Below are positions 35,023-44,100 of a DNA stretch of 64,000 nucleotides, piece by piece. Numbering within the stretch: position 1 is the first letter of the stretch; each line of letters starts with the position of its first letter. The notes beneath the pieces are model-generated. The model saw only the letters and a list, made by a program, of their open reading frames with translations, did not search any database and was not told where the DNA came from. The DNA is from Streptomyces sp. FIT100 (GTDB taxonomy: Bacteria; Actinomycetota; Actinomycetes; Streptomycetales; Streptomycetaceae), in assembly GCF_024584805.1 (NCBI RefSeq), contig NZ_CP075715.1, forward strand, positions 2,592,001 through 2,656,000. Direction: 5' to 3'. The position numbers and the translations under genes are program-made.

Positions 35023-36387
35023 ATGCGCCTGTTCGCGCGCCGCGCGGCCGCCGCCCTGCTGCTCACCCTGCCCGTCGTCGTTCCCGGGCCCGCCCTGGCC
35101 GATGGCCGTGCCGAGGTGCCGAGGCCCGGGCCCGCGCCGCTGCACAAGGCGACCGAGCCGGTCAGGGGCAGCTACATCGTCTCGCTGGAAACCGGCGCCG
35201 AGGCGGCCGACATCGCGCAGCAGGCCGGTGTGAAGCCGCGGTACACGTACAAGCGCGCCATGCACGGCTTCGCCGCGACGCTGAGCGCCGACCAGTTGGA
35301 GGCGGTGCGGCTGGATCCCGGGGTCGCGGCCGTGGAGGAGGACTCCCGGGTGTCCATGTACCGACCCGTTCCCGTCGGCCCCGGGCACCTGCTCGACACG
35401 GAGAACCCCTACGGCCGGGAGGACCCCGAGGAGGGTCTCCAGGAGGACCCCGAGCAGACCGGTGACACCGGGGACAACGGGGACACCGGCGACGCCTGGG
35501 ACGCCGAGGACACCGGCGACCGCCAGGACCTGGAGGACCTGGACGGCAGGGCCGCCCGGAAGGCCGCCGCCAGTTGGGGGCTCGACCGTGCCGACCAGCG
35601 GCAGCTGCCGCTCGACGGGAAGTTCGGCGCCACCGCCACCGGCCGGGGCGCGACCATCTACATCGTCGACACGGGCATCGACTACACCCACAGCGAGTTC
35701 GGCGGACGGGCCGTGCCCGGGTACGACGCCGTGGGCGACGGGCGCCGCGGTCAGGACTGCGAGGGACACGGCACCCATGTGGCCGGTACGGCGGCCGGGG
35801 CGACGTACGGCATCGCGCCCGAGGCCAGGCTGGTCAGCATCAGGGTGCTGGACTGCAACGGCAACGGGACCTGGGCCGGCATCATCGCTGGCCTCGACTG
35901 GGTCGCGCGCAACGCCCAGCAGCCCGCCGTCCTGAACGCCTCGCTCGGCGGCTCCCGGTCACTGTCCGCGAACGAGGCCGCCGACAACGTCTTCAAGAGC
36001 GGCATCCTGCCGGTCATCGCGTCGGGCAACTCGGCCGAGGACGCCTGCGAAATCTCACCCGCGAGCGCGGCGACCGCCATCGCCGTCGGCGCGACCGACG
36101 CCACGGACAGCGAGACGGCATTCAGCAACTTCGGCAGGTGCCTCGACATCTACGCCCCGGGCAGCGAGGTCGTCTCCGCCATGAGGGGCGGCGGCAGTAC
36201 GGCCATGGACGGCACCTCGATGGCCGCTCCCCACGTGGCGGGGGTGGCGGCGCTCTACCGGGCCGCGCACCCCACCGCGGACGTGCAGGCCGTCTCCGAC
36301 TGGATCATCGCGCAGTCCACGAAGAACGAGGTCCGGAGGATCTCGTGGCGCTCGCCCAACCGGCTGCTCTACACCGGCGGCCTCTGA
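35023..36387 (+). CDS. Secreted subtilase of the proteinase K/aqualysin type (S8)
   Basis: 454 residues: signal peptide (AAAALLLTLPVVVPGPALA), an I9-type propeptide (SYIVSLE to VAAVEEDSRV), and a catalytic domain with Asp216 (YIVDTGIDYTH), His249 (CEGHGTHVAGT), the oxyanion Asn in ASGNS, and Ser399 (DGTSMAAPHVAG). Between propeptide and catalytic domain, about residues 128-176, is an acidic insert rich in Asp-Thr-Gly and Glu-Asp-Pro that I do not know from typical relatives. ATG 35023 follows CGGAG. The 3' end overlaps the convergent exporter gene by 19 bases. Confidence 0.9.
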   Translation: MRLFARRAAAALLLTLPVVVPGPALADGRAEVPRPGPAPLHKATEPVRGSYIVSLETGAEAADIAQQAGVKPRYTYKRAMHGFAATLSADQLEAVRLDPGVAAVEEDSRVSMYRPVPVGPGHLLDTENPYGREDPEEGLQEDPEQTGDTGDNGDTGDAWDAEDTGDRQDLEDLDGRAARKAAASWGLDRADQRQLPLDGKFGATATGRGATIYIVDTGIDYTHSEFGGRAVPGYDAVGDGRRGQDCEGHGTHVAGTAAGATYGIAPEARLVSIRVLDCNGNGTWAGIIAGLDWVARNAQQPAVLNASLGGSRSLSANEAADNVFKSGILPVIASGNSAEDACEISPASAATAIAVGATDATDSETAFSNFGRCLDIYAPGSEVVSAMRGGGSTAMDGTSMAAPHVAGVAALYRAAHPTADVQAVSDWIIAQSTKNEVRRISWRSPNRLLYTGGL

Positions 36388-37469
36388 CCGGTCGCGTTCC
36401 CCCGGTCGGTCGTGCCTCCCGGGCCGACCGGAACCGTTCGCGGGTGGCGCGGCGTTCTCGCGGACGCCGCGCCCAGCGCCACTCCGCCCACGATCAGCGC
36501 CAGGCACAGCGCCTGCCCCGCCCCGAAGGGCTCGTCGAGGACGAGGAACGAGAGCAGGGCCACACAGACCGGCTGAAGGTAATAGACCACGCCCGCGCGG
36601 GCCGCGCCGATCAGGGCGATGGCCTTGTTCCAGGCGAAGAAGGCGACGGCCGACGAGAAGACGCCGACGTACAGGAGCGGGCCGACGGTGCCCGCCGTGG
36701 GCTCGAAGCCGCCCTGCACGGCGAGGCTGATCCCGTACGCGGGCAGCAGCATGAGCGCCCCGAGCACGAACGTGCCGAAGAGGAAGGGGAGCCCGCCGAG
36801 CTCGCGGGGACGCCGCTTGAGCAGGGCGCTGTACGAGGCGAAGGCGGCCGCCGCCGCCATGACCCATCCGTCCCCGGGGGTGAGGTCCGGGGCGAGCGTG
36901 CCCTTGCCGGAGGCCGGGCCGAGCAGCAGCAGCACCCCGGCGCAGGCGATGAGGATCCCCGTCACACGGCGGGCGCCGAGCGGGGCGCCGCCGATGCGCT
37001 CGTACAGCGCCATCAGGACCGGCGAGGCGGCCATGATCATGCCCATCGTGCCGGCGGTGGTGGTGATGCCGGCCTGGTGGACGAGGGTGTTGTAGACGGT
37101 GACGCCGAGCAGGGCGGAGAGCAGGACGAAGCCCAGGTGGCGGCGGATCAGATGCCGTTGGCGCCACGCCGGGCGGGCCGCGAACGGCGCCACCGCGACG
37201 ATGGCGACGACCCAGCGCCAGAAGGCGTGCTGGACGGGCGGGACGGAGTCGTGGAGGGCTCGGGCGGTGACGAAGCTTCCCGACCAGACGAGCGTCGCGA
37301 CGAGCGCGAGGAGGAGGCCGGTGCCGGAAACCTGCGCCCGCCGCCTTCCCGCAGGAGTGCCGGCCGTTCCCGCGCGCACGCCGGCCGTTCCCGCGCGCAC
37401 GCCGACTGTTCCCGCGGGCGCGCCGCCCGATGCGCTGCTGCGAGCGCCCTCCCGCTGATGGACTGCCAC
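36369..37469 (-). CDS. EamA/DMT-family transporter
   Basis: 366 residues with about ten predicted helices in two repeats (VWSGSFVTARAL in the first, FFAWNKAIALIGAARAGVVYYLQP in the second), as in drug/metabolite exporters. The N-terminal 45 residues are hydrophilic and contain a seven-residue tandem repeat (VRAGTAG). The EamA signature and length fit an efflux carrier for amino acids or related metabolites; the substrate is unknown. GTG 37469 follows GAGGGA. The stop lies 19 bases inside the convergent protease gene. Confidence 0.87.
   Translation of the reverse strand: MAVHQREGARSSASGGAPAGTVGVRAGTAGVRAGTAGTPAGRRRAQVSGTGLLLALVATLVWSGSFVTARALHDSVPPVQHAFWRWVVAIVAVAPFAARPAWRQRHLIRRHLGFVLLSALLGVTVYNTLVHQAGITTTAGTMGMIMAASPVLMALYERIGGAPLGARRVTGILIACAGVLLLLGPASGKGTLAPDLTPGDGWVMAAAAAFASYSALLKRRPRELGGLPFLFGTFVLGALMLLPAYGISLAVQGGFEPTAGTVGPLLYVGVFSSAVAFFAWNKAIALIGAARAGVVYYLQPVCVALLSFLVLDEPFGAGQALCLALIVGGVALGAASARTPRHPRTVPVGPGGTTDRGNATGQRPPV
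37359..37421. repeat. 21-bp tandem repeat in the exporter N-terminus
   Basis: Three head-to-tail 21-bp units, the first two identical (GCCGGCCGTTCCCGCGCGCAC) and the third diverged. On the minus strand each unit encodes Val-Arg-Ala-Gly-Thr-Ala-Gly in the cytoplasmic N-terminal tail. Confidence 0.85.
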
Positions 37470-37609
37470 GGTTGTCCCTCGCCTTCCTCCCCCGAGGGGG
37501 ATCCCGGTTGCGGGACCAACCGTCGCAGCGGCCGATCAGTCAGGTCCATCGAATCTTTTCGACGATTCCCTTCAGGGAAACCGAAAGATCATTACCGGGC
37601 AGACGTACG

Positions 37610-37659
37610 CACGCGGAGGGGCGCCGCACCGTGTGTACGGTGCGGCGCCCCTCCGCGTG
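37610..37659 (-). terminator. Hairpin terminator after the small membrane protein gene
   Basis: 22-bp perfect arms (CACGCGGAGGGGCGCCGCAC plus CG) with a six-base loop TGTGTA, downstream of the minus-strand gene that ends at 37681. Confidence 0.85.
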
Positions 37660-37680
37660 GTTCGGGCCGGACTCCGGTCG

Positions 37681-37923
37681 TCAGGCCCGCTTGCCGCTGG
37701 GCCTGTCGGACTTGTCGAGGACCATCACCAGGCCGGCGATGACGAGGAACAGGCCGATCGGCGCGGCGACGAACAGGCCGAGCGTCTCGGCCACGCTCAG
37801 GCCCGGGCCCGGGTCGTCACCGTCGTCGCGCATCACGGCGAGCGCGGGGGACGACATGAGCAGCATCATCAGCGTCGTACCGGCCGCGACGGCGCCGGCG
37901 CGCAGGGCGTTCTTCTTGTCCAC
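37681..37923 (-). CDS. Small membrane protein of unknown function
   Basis: 80 residues. An N-terminal hydrophobic segment looks like a signal peptide (AGAVAAGTTLMMLLMSSPALA), followed by a short acidic linker (RDDGDDPGPG), a second helix (LGLFVAAPIGLFLVIAGLVMVL) and a basic C-terminus (DKSDRPSGKRA). I do not recognise a characterised family; similar small proteins occur in other Streptomyces. It lies 20 bases downstream of malQ on the same strand, so it may be transcribed with it, and is followed by a strong terminator. Confidence 0.75.
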   Translation of the reverse strand: MDKKNALRAGAVAAGTTLMMLLMSSPALAVMRDDGDDPGPGLSVAETLGLFVAAPIGLFLVIAGLVMVLDKSDRPSGKRA

Positions 37924-37943
37924 GGTGCAAACGTAGCGAACGG

Positions 37944-40187
37944 CTATGCGGGCCGCGCGCCCGGGGTGCCCGTACGGGGCTCAGCGACCGTCCGCCGGGC
38001 CGGTGCGTCCCGGGCCCTGAAGACGTCCATGAGCGCGTGCAGCCGGGGCGACGCGGCCAGTTCCTCCAGGGTCAGCGGGCGGCCGTCGGCGTCCGCGACG
38101 GGCAGCCGCCAGTTCGGGTACTGGTCCCAGGTGCCCGGCAGATTCTGCGGCCGTCTGTCCCCCACCGCGTCCGGCAGCCAGACGCCGACCATGCGGGCCG
38201 GGGTGCCGAGCAGAAAGCGGTAGACGGCGCGGATCCCGCCCTGCTCGTCGAACCTGCCCTCCGGCAGCAGCCCCAGCCTGGACAGATAGCCCAGCCACTC
38301 GGCGACCTCCGCCGAGTCGTCCGTGCTCTCCTGCTCCAGCGGCCGGGTGAGCAGGCCGAGCCGGTGGCGCAGCGCCACATGGCCACCGGTGAGCCGGGCG
38401 GCCGTGGACGGCAGGTCGTGGGTGGTCGCGGTCGCCACACAGCCCTCGCGCCAGCTCTCCGGGGACAGCGGGCGGCCGTCGCCGGTCCAGTCGCGCTCGA
38501 ACCACAGGACCGACGTGCCGAGCACGCCCCGGCGCGAGAGGGCCTCGCGGACGCCGGGCTCGACGGTGCCGAGGTCCTCCCCTATGACGATCGCGCCCGC
38601 GCGGTGCGCCTCCAGGACGAGCACCGCGAGCATCGCCTCGGCGTCGTACCTGACGTACGTGCCCTCGGTCGGCTCGGCGCCGCTCGGCACCCACCAGAGC
38701 CGGAACAGGCCCATGACGTGGTCGAGGCGCAGCGCGCCCGCGTGGCGCAGCAGGCCGCGGAGCAGATCGCGGTACGGGGCGTAGCCGCCGGCGGCGAGGG
38801 TGTCCGGGCGCCACGGAGGCAGGCCCCAGTCCTGCCCGCGCGCGTTGAACGCGTCGGGTGGTGCGCCGACGGACATGCCCGCGGCGAAGGCGTCCTGCTG
38901 CGCCCAGGCGTCCGCACCTCCGGGGTGCACGCCGACGGCGAGGTCATGGACGATGCCGACGGCCATCCCGGCGTCGCGGGCGGCGCGCGAGGCGGCGCCC
39001 AGCTGCTCGTCGGTCAGCCAGGCCAGCCGGCAGTGGAAGTCGACCCGGTCCATCAGCTCGCTCCGGGCCCGCGCGGTCTCGGTGGAGCGCGGGTCGCGCA
39101 GTCCTGCGGGCCAGCCGTGCCACTCCGAGCCGTACACCTCGGCCAGCGCGCACCAGGTGGCGTGGTCGTCCAGCGCCTGGCCCTGGGCGGCGAGGAAGTC
39201 GCAGTACTCGGCGCGTCTGCCGGGTCCGAGCGGGATGCGCAGCACCAGCTCCAGCGCCTGGAGCTTGAGCTCCCAGACCGCGTCGCGGTCGATCAGCGCG
39301 CCCTTGTCGAGGACGGCGGTCCGCAGCTGGGCGGCCTTCTCGACGAGCGTGTCGAGCCGGATGCGGTCCTGGCCGGTGACGTACGCGTACTCGGGGACGT
39401 CCTCGATCCGCAGATGGACGGGGTCGGGGAAGCGGCGCGAGGAGGGCCGGTACGGGGACGGGTCGGTGGGCGCGCCGGGCACGGCCGCGTGCAACGGGTT
39501 GACCTGCACGAATCCCGCCCCGAGCGCACGTCCGGACCAGGCGGCCAGCTCCCCGAGGTCGCCGAGGTCCCCCATGCCCCACGACTTCCCGGACAGCAGC
39601 GAGTACAGCTGCACGAGAAAGCCGTGCACACGGCCCTCGGGCTGTGCCACGGCCTCGGGCGCGACGACGAGCGTGGCCCGCGCCTTGGCTCGGTCGGGCG
39701 TGCGGACGTCCAACCGGTGGATACCGGGGGGCAGTTGGTCCCACCCGGAGGCCCGGTGGACGTCGCGGACGGGCCTGTCGCCCACGCCCGCGCCCACGCC
39801 CACGCCCGCGCCGGCACCCATGCCGCCGCCCTCGGCCTCGGCCGCGCCCTCGGTGAGCGAATCGGTGAGCGAATCCGGGAGTGGCTCGTGCCACTCCCTG
39901 GTGCCGCCGCCCTCCAGCCGCACCTGTACGCGCGTGCCACCCGGAAGCGGTACGGGAGGTTCCGGGGACGGGAGCCAGAGGACAGCGGTCGGGGGAAGGA
40001 GCCGCTCCGCGGCGGCGGCGTCGGCCGCGGCCAGGGCGGACCGGACCGCGTCCGGGGTGGAGGCGTCCACCCCGAGCGCGGCGAGCACGGAGACGACCGT
40101 GGTGTCGGGGACGGGGACGCTGACTCCCGCGGATGGCGAGTGGGAGGTGGCGACTCCGTGCAGCGCGGCCAGCCGGGCCAGGCCCAT
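37944..40187 (-). CDS. malQ: 4-alpha-glucanotransferase (amylomaltase, GH77)
   Basis: 747 residues. GH77 core motifs are present: nucleophile Asp in LRLDHVMGLFRLWWVP, acid/base Glu in VIGEDLGTVEPGV, and the third Asp in ATTHDLPST. It transfers glucan segments in maltose/maltodextrin use. The N-terminal 180 residues form the extra beta-rich domain of the actinobacterial MalQ group, with an inserted Gly-Ala-Val repeat (GAGAGVGVGAGVG) from 6-bp DNA repeats near 39785. ATG 40187 comes directly after the TGA of the small upstream ORF (TGAATG). Confidence 0.93.
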   Translation of the reverse strand: MGLARLAALHGVATSHSPSAGVSVPVPDTTVVSVLAALGVDASTPDAVRSALAAADAAAAERLLPPTAVLWLPSPEPPVPLPGGTRVQVRLEGGGTREWHEPLPDSLTDSLTEGAAEAEGGGMGAGAGVGVGAGVGDRPVRDVHRASGWDQLPPGIHRLDVRTPDRAKARATLVVAPEAVAQPEGRVHGFLVQLYSLLSGKSWGMGDLGDLGELAAWSGRALGAGFVQVNPLHAAVPGAPTDPSPYRPSSRRFPDPVHLRIEDVPEYAYVTGQDRIRLDTLVEKAAQLRTAVLDKGALIDRDAVWELKLQALELVLRIPLGPGRRAEYCDFLAAQGQALDDHATWCALAEVYGSEWHGWPAGLRDPRSTETARARSELMDRVDFHCRLAWLTDEQLGAASRAARDAGMAVGIVHDLAVGVHPGGADAWAQQDAFAAGMSVGAPPDAFNARGQDWGLPPWRPDTLAAGGYAPYRDLLRGLLRHAGALRLDHVMGLFRLWWVPSGAEPTEGTYVRYDAEAMLAVLVLEAHRAGAIVIGEDLGTVEPGVREALSRRGVLGTSVLWFERDWTGDGRPLSPESWREGCVATATTHDLPSTAARLTGGHVALRHRLGLLTRPLEQESTDDSAEVAEWLGYLSRLGLLPEGRFDEQGGIRAVYRFLLGTPARMVGVWLPDAVGDRRPQNLPGTWDQYPNWRLPVADADGRPLTLEELAASPRLHALMDVFRARDAPARRTVAEPRTGTPGARPA

Positions 40188-40376
40188 TCAGACTCCTGGG
40201 GACTCCGTGCCGCCGGCCGTGCCGGGGGCGGTGGGTTCGCTGGTGAGGGGGGTGGCGTCGGCGAGCGGGGGCTCACTGGTGAGGGGTGCGGCGTCGGCGA
40301 GCGGCGGCTCGCTGGTCAGGGGGCCCGGCACCTGTTTGGACAGGGCGGAGAGCAGAAGCTGTGCTGATGCGGCCAC
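40188..40376 (-). CDS. Small repeat-containing ORF coupled to malQ
   Basis: 62 residues from GTG 40376, preceded by a good GGGAGG at six bases. The product starts VAASAQLLLSALSKQVPG and continues with repeats of PLTSEPPLADA. Its TGA abuts the malQ ATG, so translation of this ORF could feed ribosomes onto malQ. No family is recognised. Support comes from the ribosome site and the exact spacing; it could also be a non-functional leader. Confidence 0.5.
   Translation of the reverse strand: MAASAQLLLSALSKQVPGPLTSEPPLADAAPLTSEPPLADATPLTSEPTAPGTAGGTESPGV
40234..40321. repeat. 36-bp tandem repeat (2.4 copies) in the small ORF before malQ
   Basis: Two full 36-bp units (40234-40269, 40270-40305) and a partial third. 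On the minus strand each encodes a 12-residue unit, PLTSEPPLADA plus A or T, and the unit length keeps the frame. Confidence 0.8.
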
Positions 40377-40640
40377 AGGTGGCCTCCCTAAGGGTGGGCA
40401 ACGGGACATAGCAGCCCTACCCAGCGCGCAGGGCCGCAGACGTACACCTCTCGTCAACGTGTTCCGTGTCACATTCTGCTCCACATACGGGAGTTGGACG
40501 CCGTCGCTGCGGCCCGCGCGCGCCGATGGGCAAATACGACACAAGCGGCACCCACATTGACACGTTCACCACACCGATGGTGGGCTCGTAGCCGTTTCGA
40601 CGAAATCGGCGGGCGCGGGGGAGACCGAGGGGAGCCGGAC

Positions 40641-43550
40641 GTGCGGTTCGGGCGCAGCAAGCGGACGGCGACCGCGGTCGCCGTCGCCGTGGTCGGCGGA
40701 CTGCTCGGCACGGCCCCGGGCGCCGTCGCCGCCTCCGGCGGGCCCGGCACCCCGACGGCCACCACGGTGCCGGACCGCGAGAGCGACGGGGCGCTGCCGC
40801 CGGTCTGGCCGCGGCCGCAGACGCTGAAGGCCGCGGACCGCCCCGTGCCGCTCGGCGAGGAGGTGACGCTCCTCGCCGCGCCGGGCACCGATCCTCACGC
40901 GGTGGAGGCCGTCCGCGAGAGCCTGCGCGCGGCCGGCGTACGGACCGTCCACACCGCTCTGCCGGGCCGCGGCCCACTGCTCCGGTTCGGCGGCAGCGGC
41001 GCCCAGGAGGCACTGAGCGCCCTGCGCGCCCCCGAGAACGCCGATCTGCCCGCCGGCGGCTACCGGATCGCCGTGGGCCGCCTCGCAGGCCGGGACACCG
41101 TCGCCCTCGACGGCACCGGCGACGACGGGTTGTTCCACGCGGCGCAGACGCTCCGTCAGCTGATCAGGGACGGCGCGGTCGCCGGGGTCGTCGTCCGCGA
41201 CTGGCCCGGTACGGCGGTCCGCGGCATGACCGAGGGCTTCTACGGCCGGCCCTGGAGCCGCGAACAGCGCCTCGCGCAGCTCGATTTCATGGGCCGCACC
41301 AAGCAGAACCGCTATCTCTACGCCCCCGGGGACGACCCCTTCCGGCAGTCCCGCTGGCGCGAGCCGTACCCCGCGGAGCTGCGCGCCGGGTTCCGCGAGC
41401 TCGCCGAGCGGGCGCGGCGCAACCATGTGACGCTCGCCTGGGCCGTCGCACCCGCCCAGTCCATGTGCCTCGCCTCCGACGACGACATCAGGGCGCTCAA
41501 GCGCAAGGTCGACGCGATGTGGGCGCTCGGGGTGCGCGCCTTCCAGCTCCAGTTCCAGGACGTCAGCTACAGCGAGTGGCACTGCGACCGGGACGAGGAC
41601 GCGTTCGGCTCCGGCCCCGAGGCCGCCGCGGCGGCGCAGGCGCGGCTCGCCGGGGAGCTCGCCCGGCACCTCGCGGAACGCCACCCCGGGGCCGTGCCGC
41701 TCACGGTCATGCCGACCGAGTACCACCAGAAGGGCGCCACCGCGTACCGGCGGGCGCTCGCCGAGCAACTGGACGGGAGCGTCCAGGTCGCGTGGACCGG
41801 AGTCGGCGTCGTACCGCGCACGATCACCGGGCGGGAACTGGCCGGGGCGCGCGCAGTGTTCCGGCACCCCCTGGTCACCATGGACAACTACCCGGTCAAC
41901 GACTACGCGCAGGACCGCATCTTCCTCGGCCCCTACACGGGCCGGGAGCCGGCCGTCGCGACCGGCTCGGCCGCGCTGCTCGCCAACGCGATGGAGCAGG
42001 CCACGGCGTCCCGCATCCCGCTCTTCACCGCCGCGGACTACGCCTGGAACCCGAAGGGCTACCGGCCGCAGGAGTCCTGGGAGGCGGCCATGACCGACCT
42101 CGCGGGCGGCGACCCGGCGCTGCGGGAGGCGGTGCGCGTGCTCGCCGGGAACCACGCGTCCTCCATCCTCGGCGCCGACGAGTCCGCGTATCTCCAGCCC
42201 CTGATGGCCGGCTTCTGGCGGACCCGGACCTCCACCGACGCGGCCGCGCGCGACGAGGCGGCCGGGCGGCTGCGGGCCGCGTTCACCGCGATGCGCCAGG
42301 CGCCGCAGCGGCTCGCGCCGCTCGGCGGGCTCGGTGACGAAGTGGCTCCGTGGCTGGACCAGTTGGCCCGCTACGGGAGGGCCGGGGAGCTCGCCGTCGA
42401 CACGCTGAACGCGCAGGCCCGCGGCGACGGCGAGACGGCGTGGCGGGCCTCTCTGGCGCTGGCCCCGGTGCGCACCGCGATCGGCGGGCAGCACGTCACG
42501 GTCGGCAAGGGCGTGCTCGACCCGTTCCTCGACCGGGCCGCCAAGGAGTCCGCCGCCTGGACCGGGGCGGACCGCAGGACCGGATCCGTGACCCGGACGG
42601 CCTCCGGCCACACGGTACGGCTGGACCGGACGCGGCCCGTCGAGGCGGTCACCGCGATGGCCGAACCGGGCACGGACGACTCCACCGCGGTGCTGGAGGC
42701 GCACGTGCCGGGCGAAGGATGGCGGCGGCTCGGCCCGCTGGCCCCGTCCGGCTGGACCCAGCAGCGCACCCAGGGGCTGCGGGCCGACGCGCTGCGGATC
42801 ACCGGGGCGCCCGGTGTCCACGCGCTCGTCCCCTGGTTCGCGGACGAGCCGCAGGCCGGCCTCGCGCTCGTACGGGGCGAGCTGGACGCGCCGATCGGCG
42901 GCGGACCCCAGCGCACCGAGGCGTACGTCGCGGCGCGGCGGCCCGACGACGTGCACGGCACGCTCACCGCGAAGGCGCCGAAGGGCATCACGGTCGCCGT
43001 GCCGAAGGAGGTACGGGTCCCCCGGGGCGCGCGGACCGCGGTGCCGGTCGAGGTGACCGTGCCGCCGGGGACACCGGCGGGCGAGTACCAGGTGCCGTTC
43101 ACCTTCGCCGGCGAGGAGCGCACCCTGACGGTCCGGGCCTTTCCCCGGACCGGCGGGCCCGACCTGCTGCGTACGGCGTCCGCGGCGTCGTCCGGCGACG
43201 AGACCCCCGACTTCCCCGCCTCCGCGGCGAGCGACGGCGACCCCGGAACCCGGTGGTCCTCCCCCGTCGAGGACGGCGCCTGGTGGCAGGCCGAGCTTCC
43301 CGCGGCGGCCCGGGTGGGCCAGGTCGTCCTGCACTGGCAGGACGCCTACGCCGCCAGGTACCGCATCCAGGTCTCCGCGGACGGCCGCACCTGGCGCACG
43401 GCGGCCACGGTCCGCGACGGCCGCGGCGCCCGGGAGACGGTCCGCATGGACGCCCCCGGCACCCGCTTCCTCCGCGTCCAGGGCGACGCCCGGGCGACCC
43501 GCTTCGGCTACTCCCTCTGGTCCGTGGAGACGTACGCGGTCACGGACTGA
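40641..43550 (+). CDS. Secreted GH84-type beta-N-acetylglucosaminidase with C-terminal CBM32-like domain
   Basis: 969 residues from GTG 40641, after GGGGAG. Signal peptide (TATAVAVAVVGGLLGTAPGAVA), GH20-like N-terminal domain (PPVWPRPQTLK, then DGLFHAAQTLRQLI), catalytic barrel with RGMTEGFYGRPWSREQRL and YLYAPGDDPFRQ, a beta-sandwich domain (VTVPPGTPAGEYQVPFTF) and a final discoidin/CBM32-like domain (SAASDGDPGTRWSSP onward). The family removes terminal GlcNAc with substrate assistance. The usual catalytic Asp-Asp pair reads Gln-Asp (LQFQDVSYSEWHC), so activity or specificity may differ. Lies near other sugar-use genes. Confidence 0.87.
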   Translation: MRFGRSKRTATAVAVAVVGGLLGTAPGAVAASGGPGTPTATTVPDRESDGALPPVWPRPQTLKAADRPVPLGEEVTLLAAPGTDPHAVEAVRESLRAAGVRTVHTALPGRGPLLRFGGSGAQEALSALRAPENADLPAGGYRIAVGRLAGRDTVALDGTGDDGLFHAAQTLRQLIRDGAVAGVVVRDWPGTAVRGMTEGFYGRPWSREQRLAQLDFMGRTKQNRYLYAPGDDPFRQSRWREPYPAELRAGFRELAERARRNHVTLAWAVAPAQSMCLASDDDIRALKRKVDAMWALGVRAFQLQFQDVSYSEWHCDRDEDAFGSGPEAAAAAQARLAGELARHLAERHPGAVPLTVMPTEYHQKGATAYRRALAEQLDGSVQVAWTGVGVVPRTITGRELAGARAVFRHPLVTMDNYPVNDYAQDRIFLGPYTGREPAVATGSAALLANAMEQATASRIPLFTAADYAWNPKGYRPQESWEAAMTDLAGGDPALREAVRVLAGNHASSILGADESAYLQPLMAGFWRTRTSTDAAARDEAAGRLRAAFTAMRQAPQRLAPLGGLGDEVAPWLDQLARYGRAGELAVDTLNAQARGDGETAWRASLALAPVRTAIGGQHVTVGKGVLDPFLDRAAKESAAWTGADRRTGSVTRTASGHTVRLDRTRPVEAVTAMAEPGTDDSTAVLEAHVPGEGWRRLGPLAPSGWTQQRTQGLRADALRITGAPGVHALVPWFADEPQAGLALVRGELDAPIGGGPQRTEAYVAARRPDDVHGTLTAKAPKGITVAVPKEVRVPRGARTAVPVEVTVPPGTPAGEYQVPFTFAGEERTLTVRAFPRTGGPDLLRTASAASSGDETPDFPASAASDGDPGTRWSSPVEDGAWWQAELPAAARVGQVVLHWQDAYAARYRIQVSADGRTWRTAATVRDGRGARETVRMDAPGTRFLRVQGDARATRFGYSLWSVETYAVTD

Positions 43551-43615
43551 GGAGGGCCTGCCCGGCCCGCTCCCCCGTCTCGCGGGCCTTGCCCGGCTCG
43601 CTGCACAGTGGAGCC

Positions 43616-44041
43616 ATGAGCGCTGACGGCAGCAACCTTCTCGGGCGGGCACGCGTGGCGACCAGGCTCCCGGCCCAGGACCTGGACCGGGCGCGGCGTT
43701 TCTACGCCGAGCGGCTCGGGCTGGAGCCCGTCGACGAACGGCCCGGCGGGCTGCTGTACCGGTGTGGAGACGTGGAATTCGTGCTGTTCCGCTCGACGGG
43801 TGCCTCTCCCGGCACCTTCACCCAGATGGCGTGGCAGGTCGACGACATCGACGCGGTCGTGTCGGAGCTCGAACGGCGCGGCGTGGCGTTCGAAGAGATC
43901 GACGTTCCCGGATTCCGGACGAGGGGCGGGATCGCCGAGATCGAGGGGAACTACCCGAGCAAGGGCGCACGGGGCGAGCGCGGCGCCTGGTTCCGTGACA
44001 GCGAGGGCAACCTGCTGGGCATCGGCCAGCCGGTCGCCTGA
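43616..44041 (+). CDS. VOC-family (glyoxalase/bleomycin-resistance fold) protein
   Basis: 141 residues with a paired beta-alpha-beta-beta-beta fold: PAQDLDRARRFYAERLGLEPVDE in the first half, then TQMAWQVDDIDAVVSELERRGV and GAWFRDSEGNLLGIGQ in the second, with Glu in the last strand region as a possible metal ligand. Family members include dioxygenases, glyoxalase and antibiotic-binding proteins; the role here is unknown. The frame is open far upstream, but homology begins at ATG 43616. GGAG is only two bases away, so the start is slightly uncertain. Confidence 0.82.
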   Translation: MSADGSNLLGRARVATRLPAQDLDRARRFYAERLGLEPVDERPGGLLYRCGDVEFVLFRSTGASPGTFTQMAWQVDDIDAVVSELERRGVAFEEIDVPGFRTRGGIAEIEGNYPSKGARGERGAWFRDSEGNLLGIGQPVA

Positions 44042-44100
44042 CCGGTCCGGCCGCCCGCACCGGCGTCCCGGGGACGCCCCGGAACACCCCGGGATCGCCG

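Noticed and set aside
40557..40600. TTGACA as a -35 box in front of the GH84-like gene
   Set aside because: No acceptable -10 sequence at the right distance; chance match.
40566..43652. 1028-residue minus-strand frame opposite the GH84-like gene
   Set aside because: Purely antisense composition; the plus strand has a signal peptide and glycosidase motifs.
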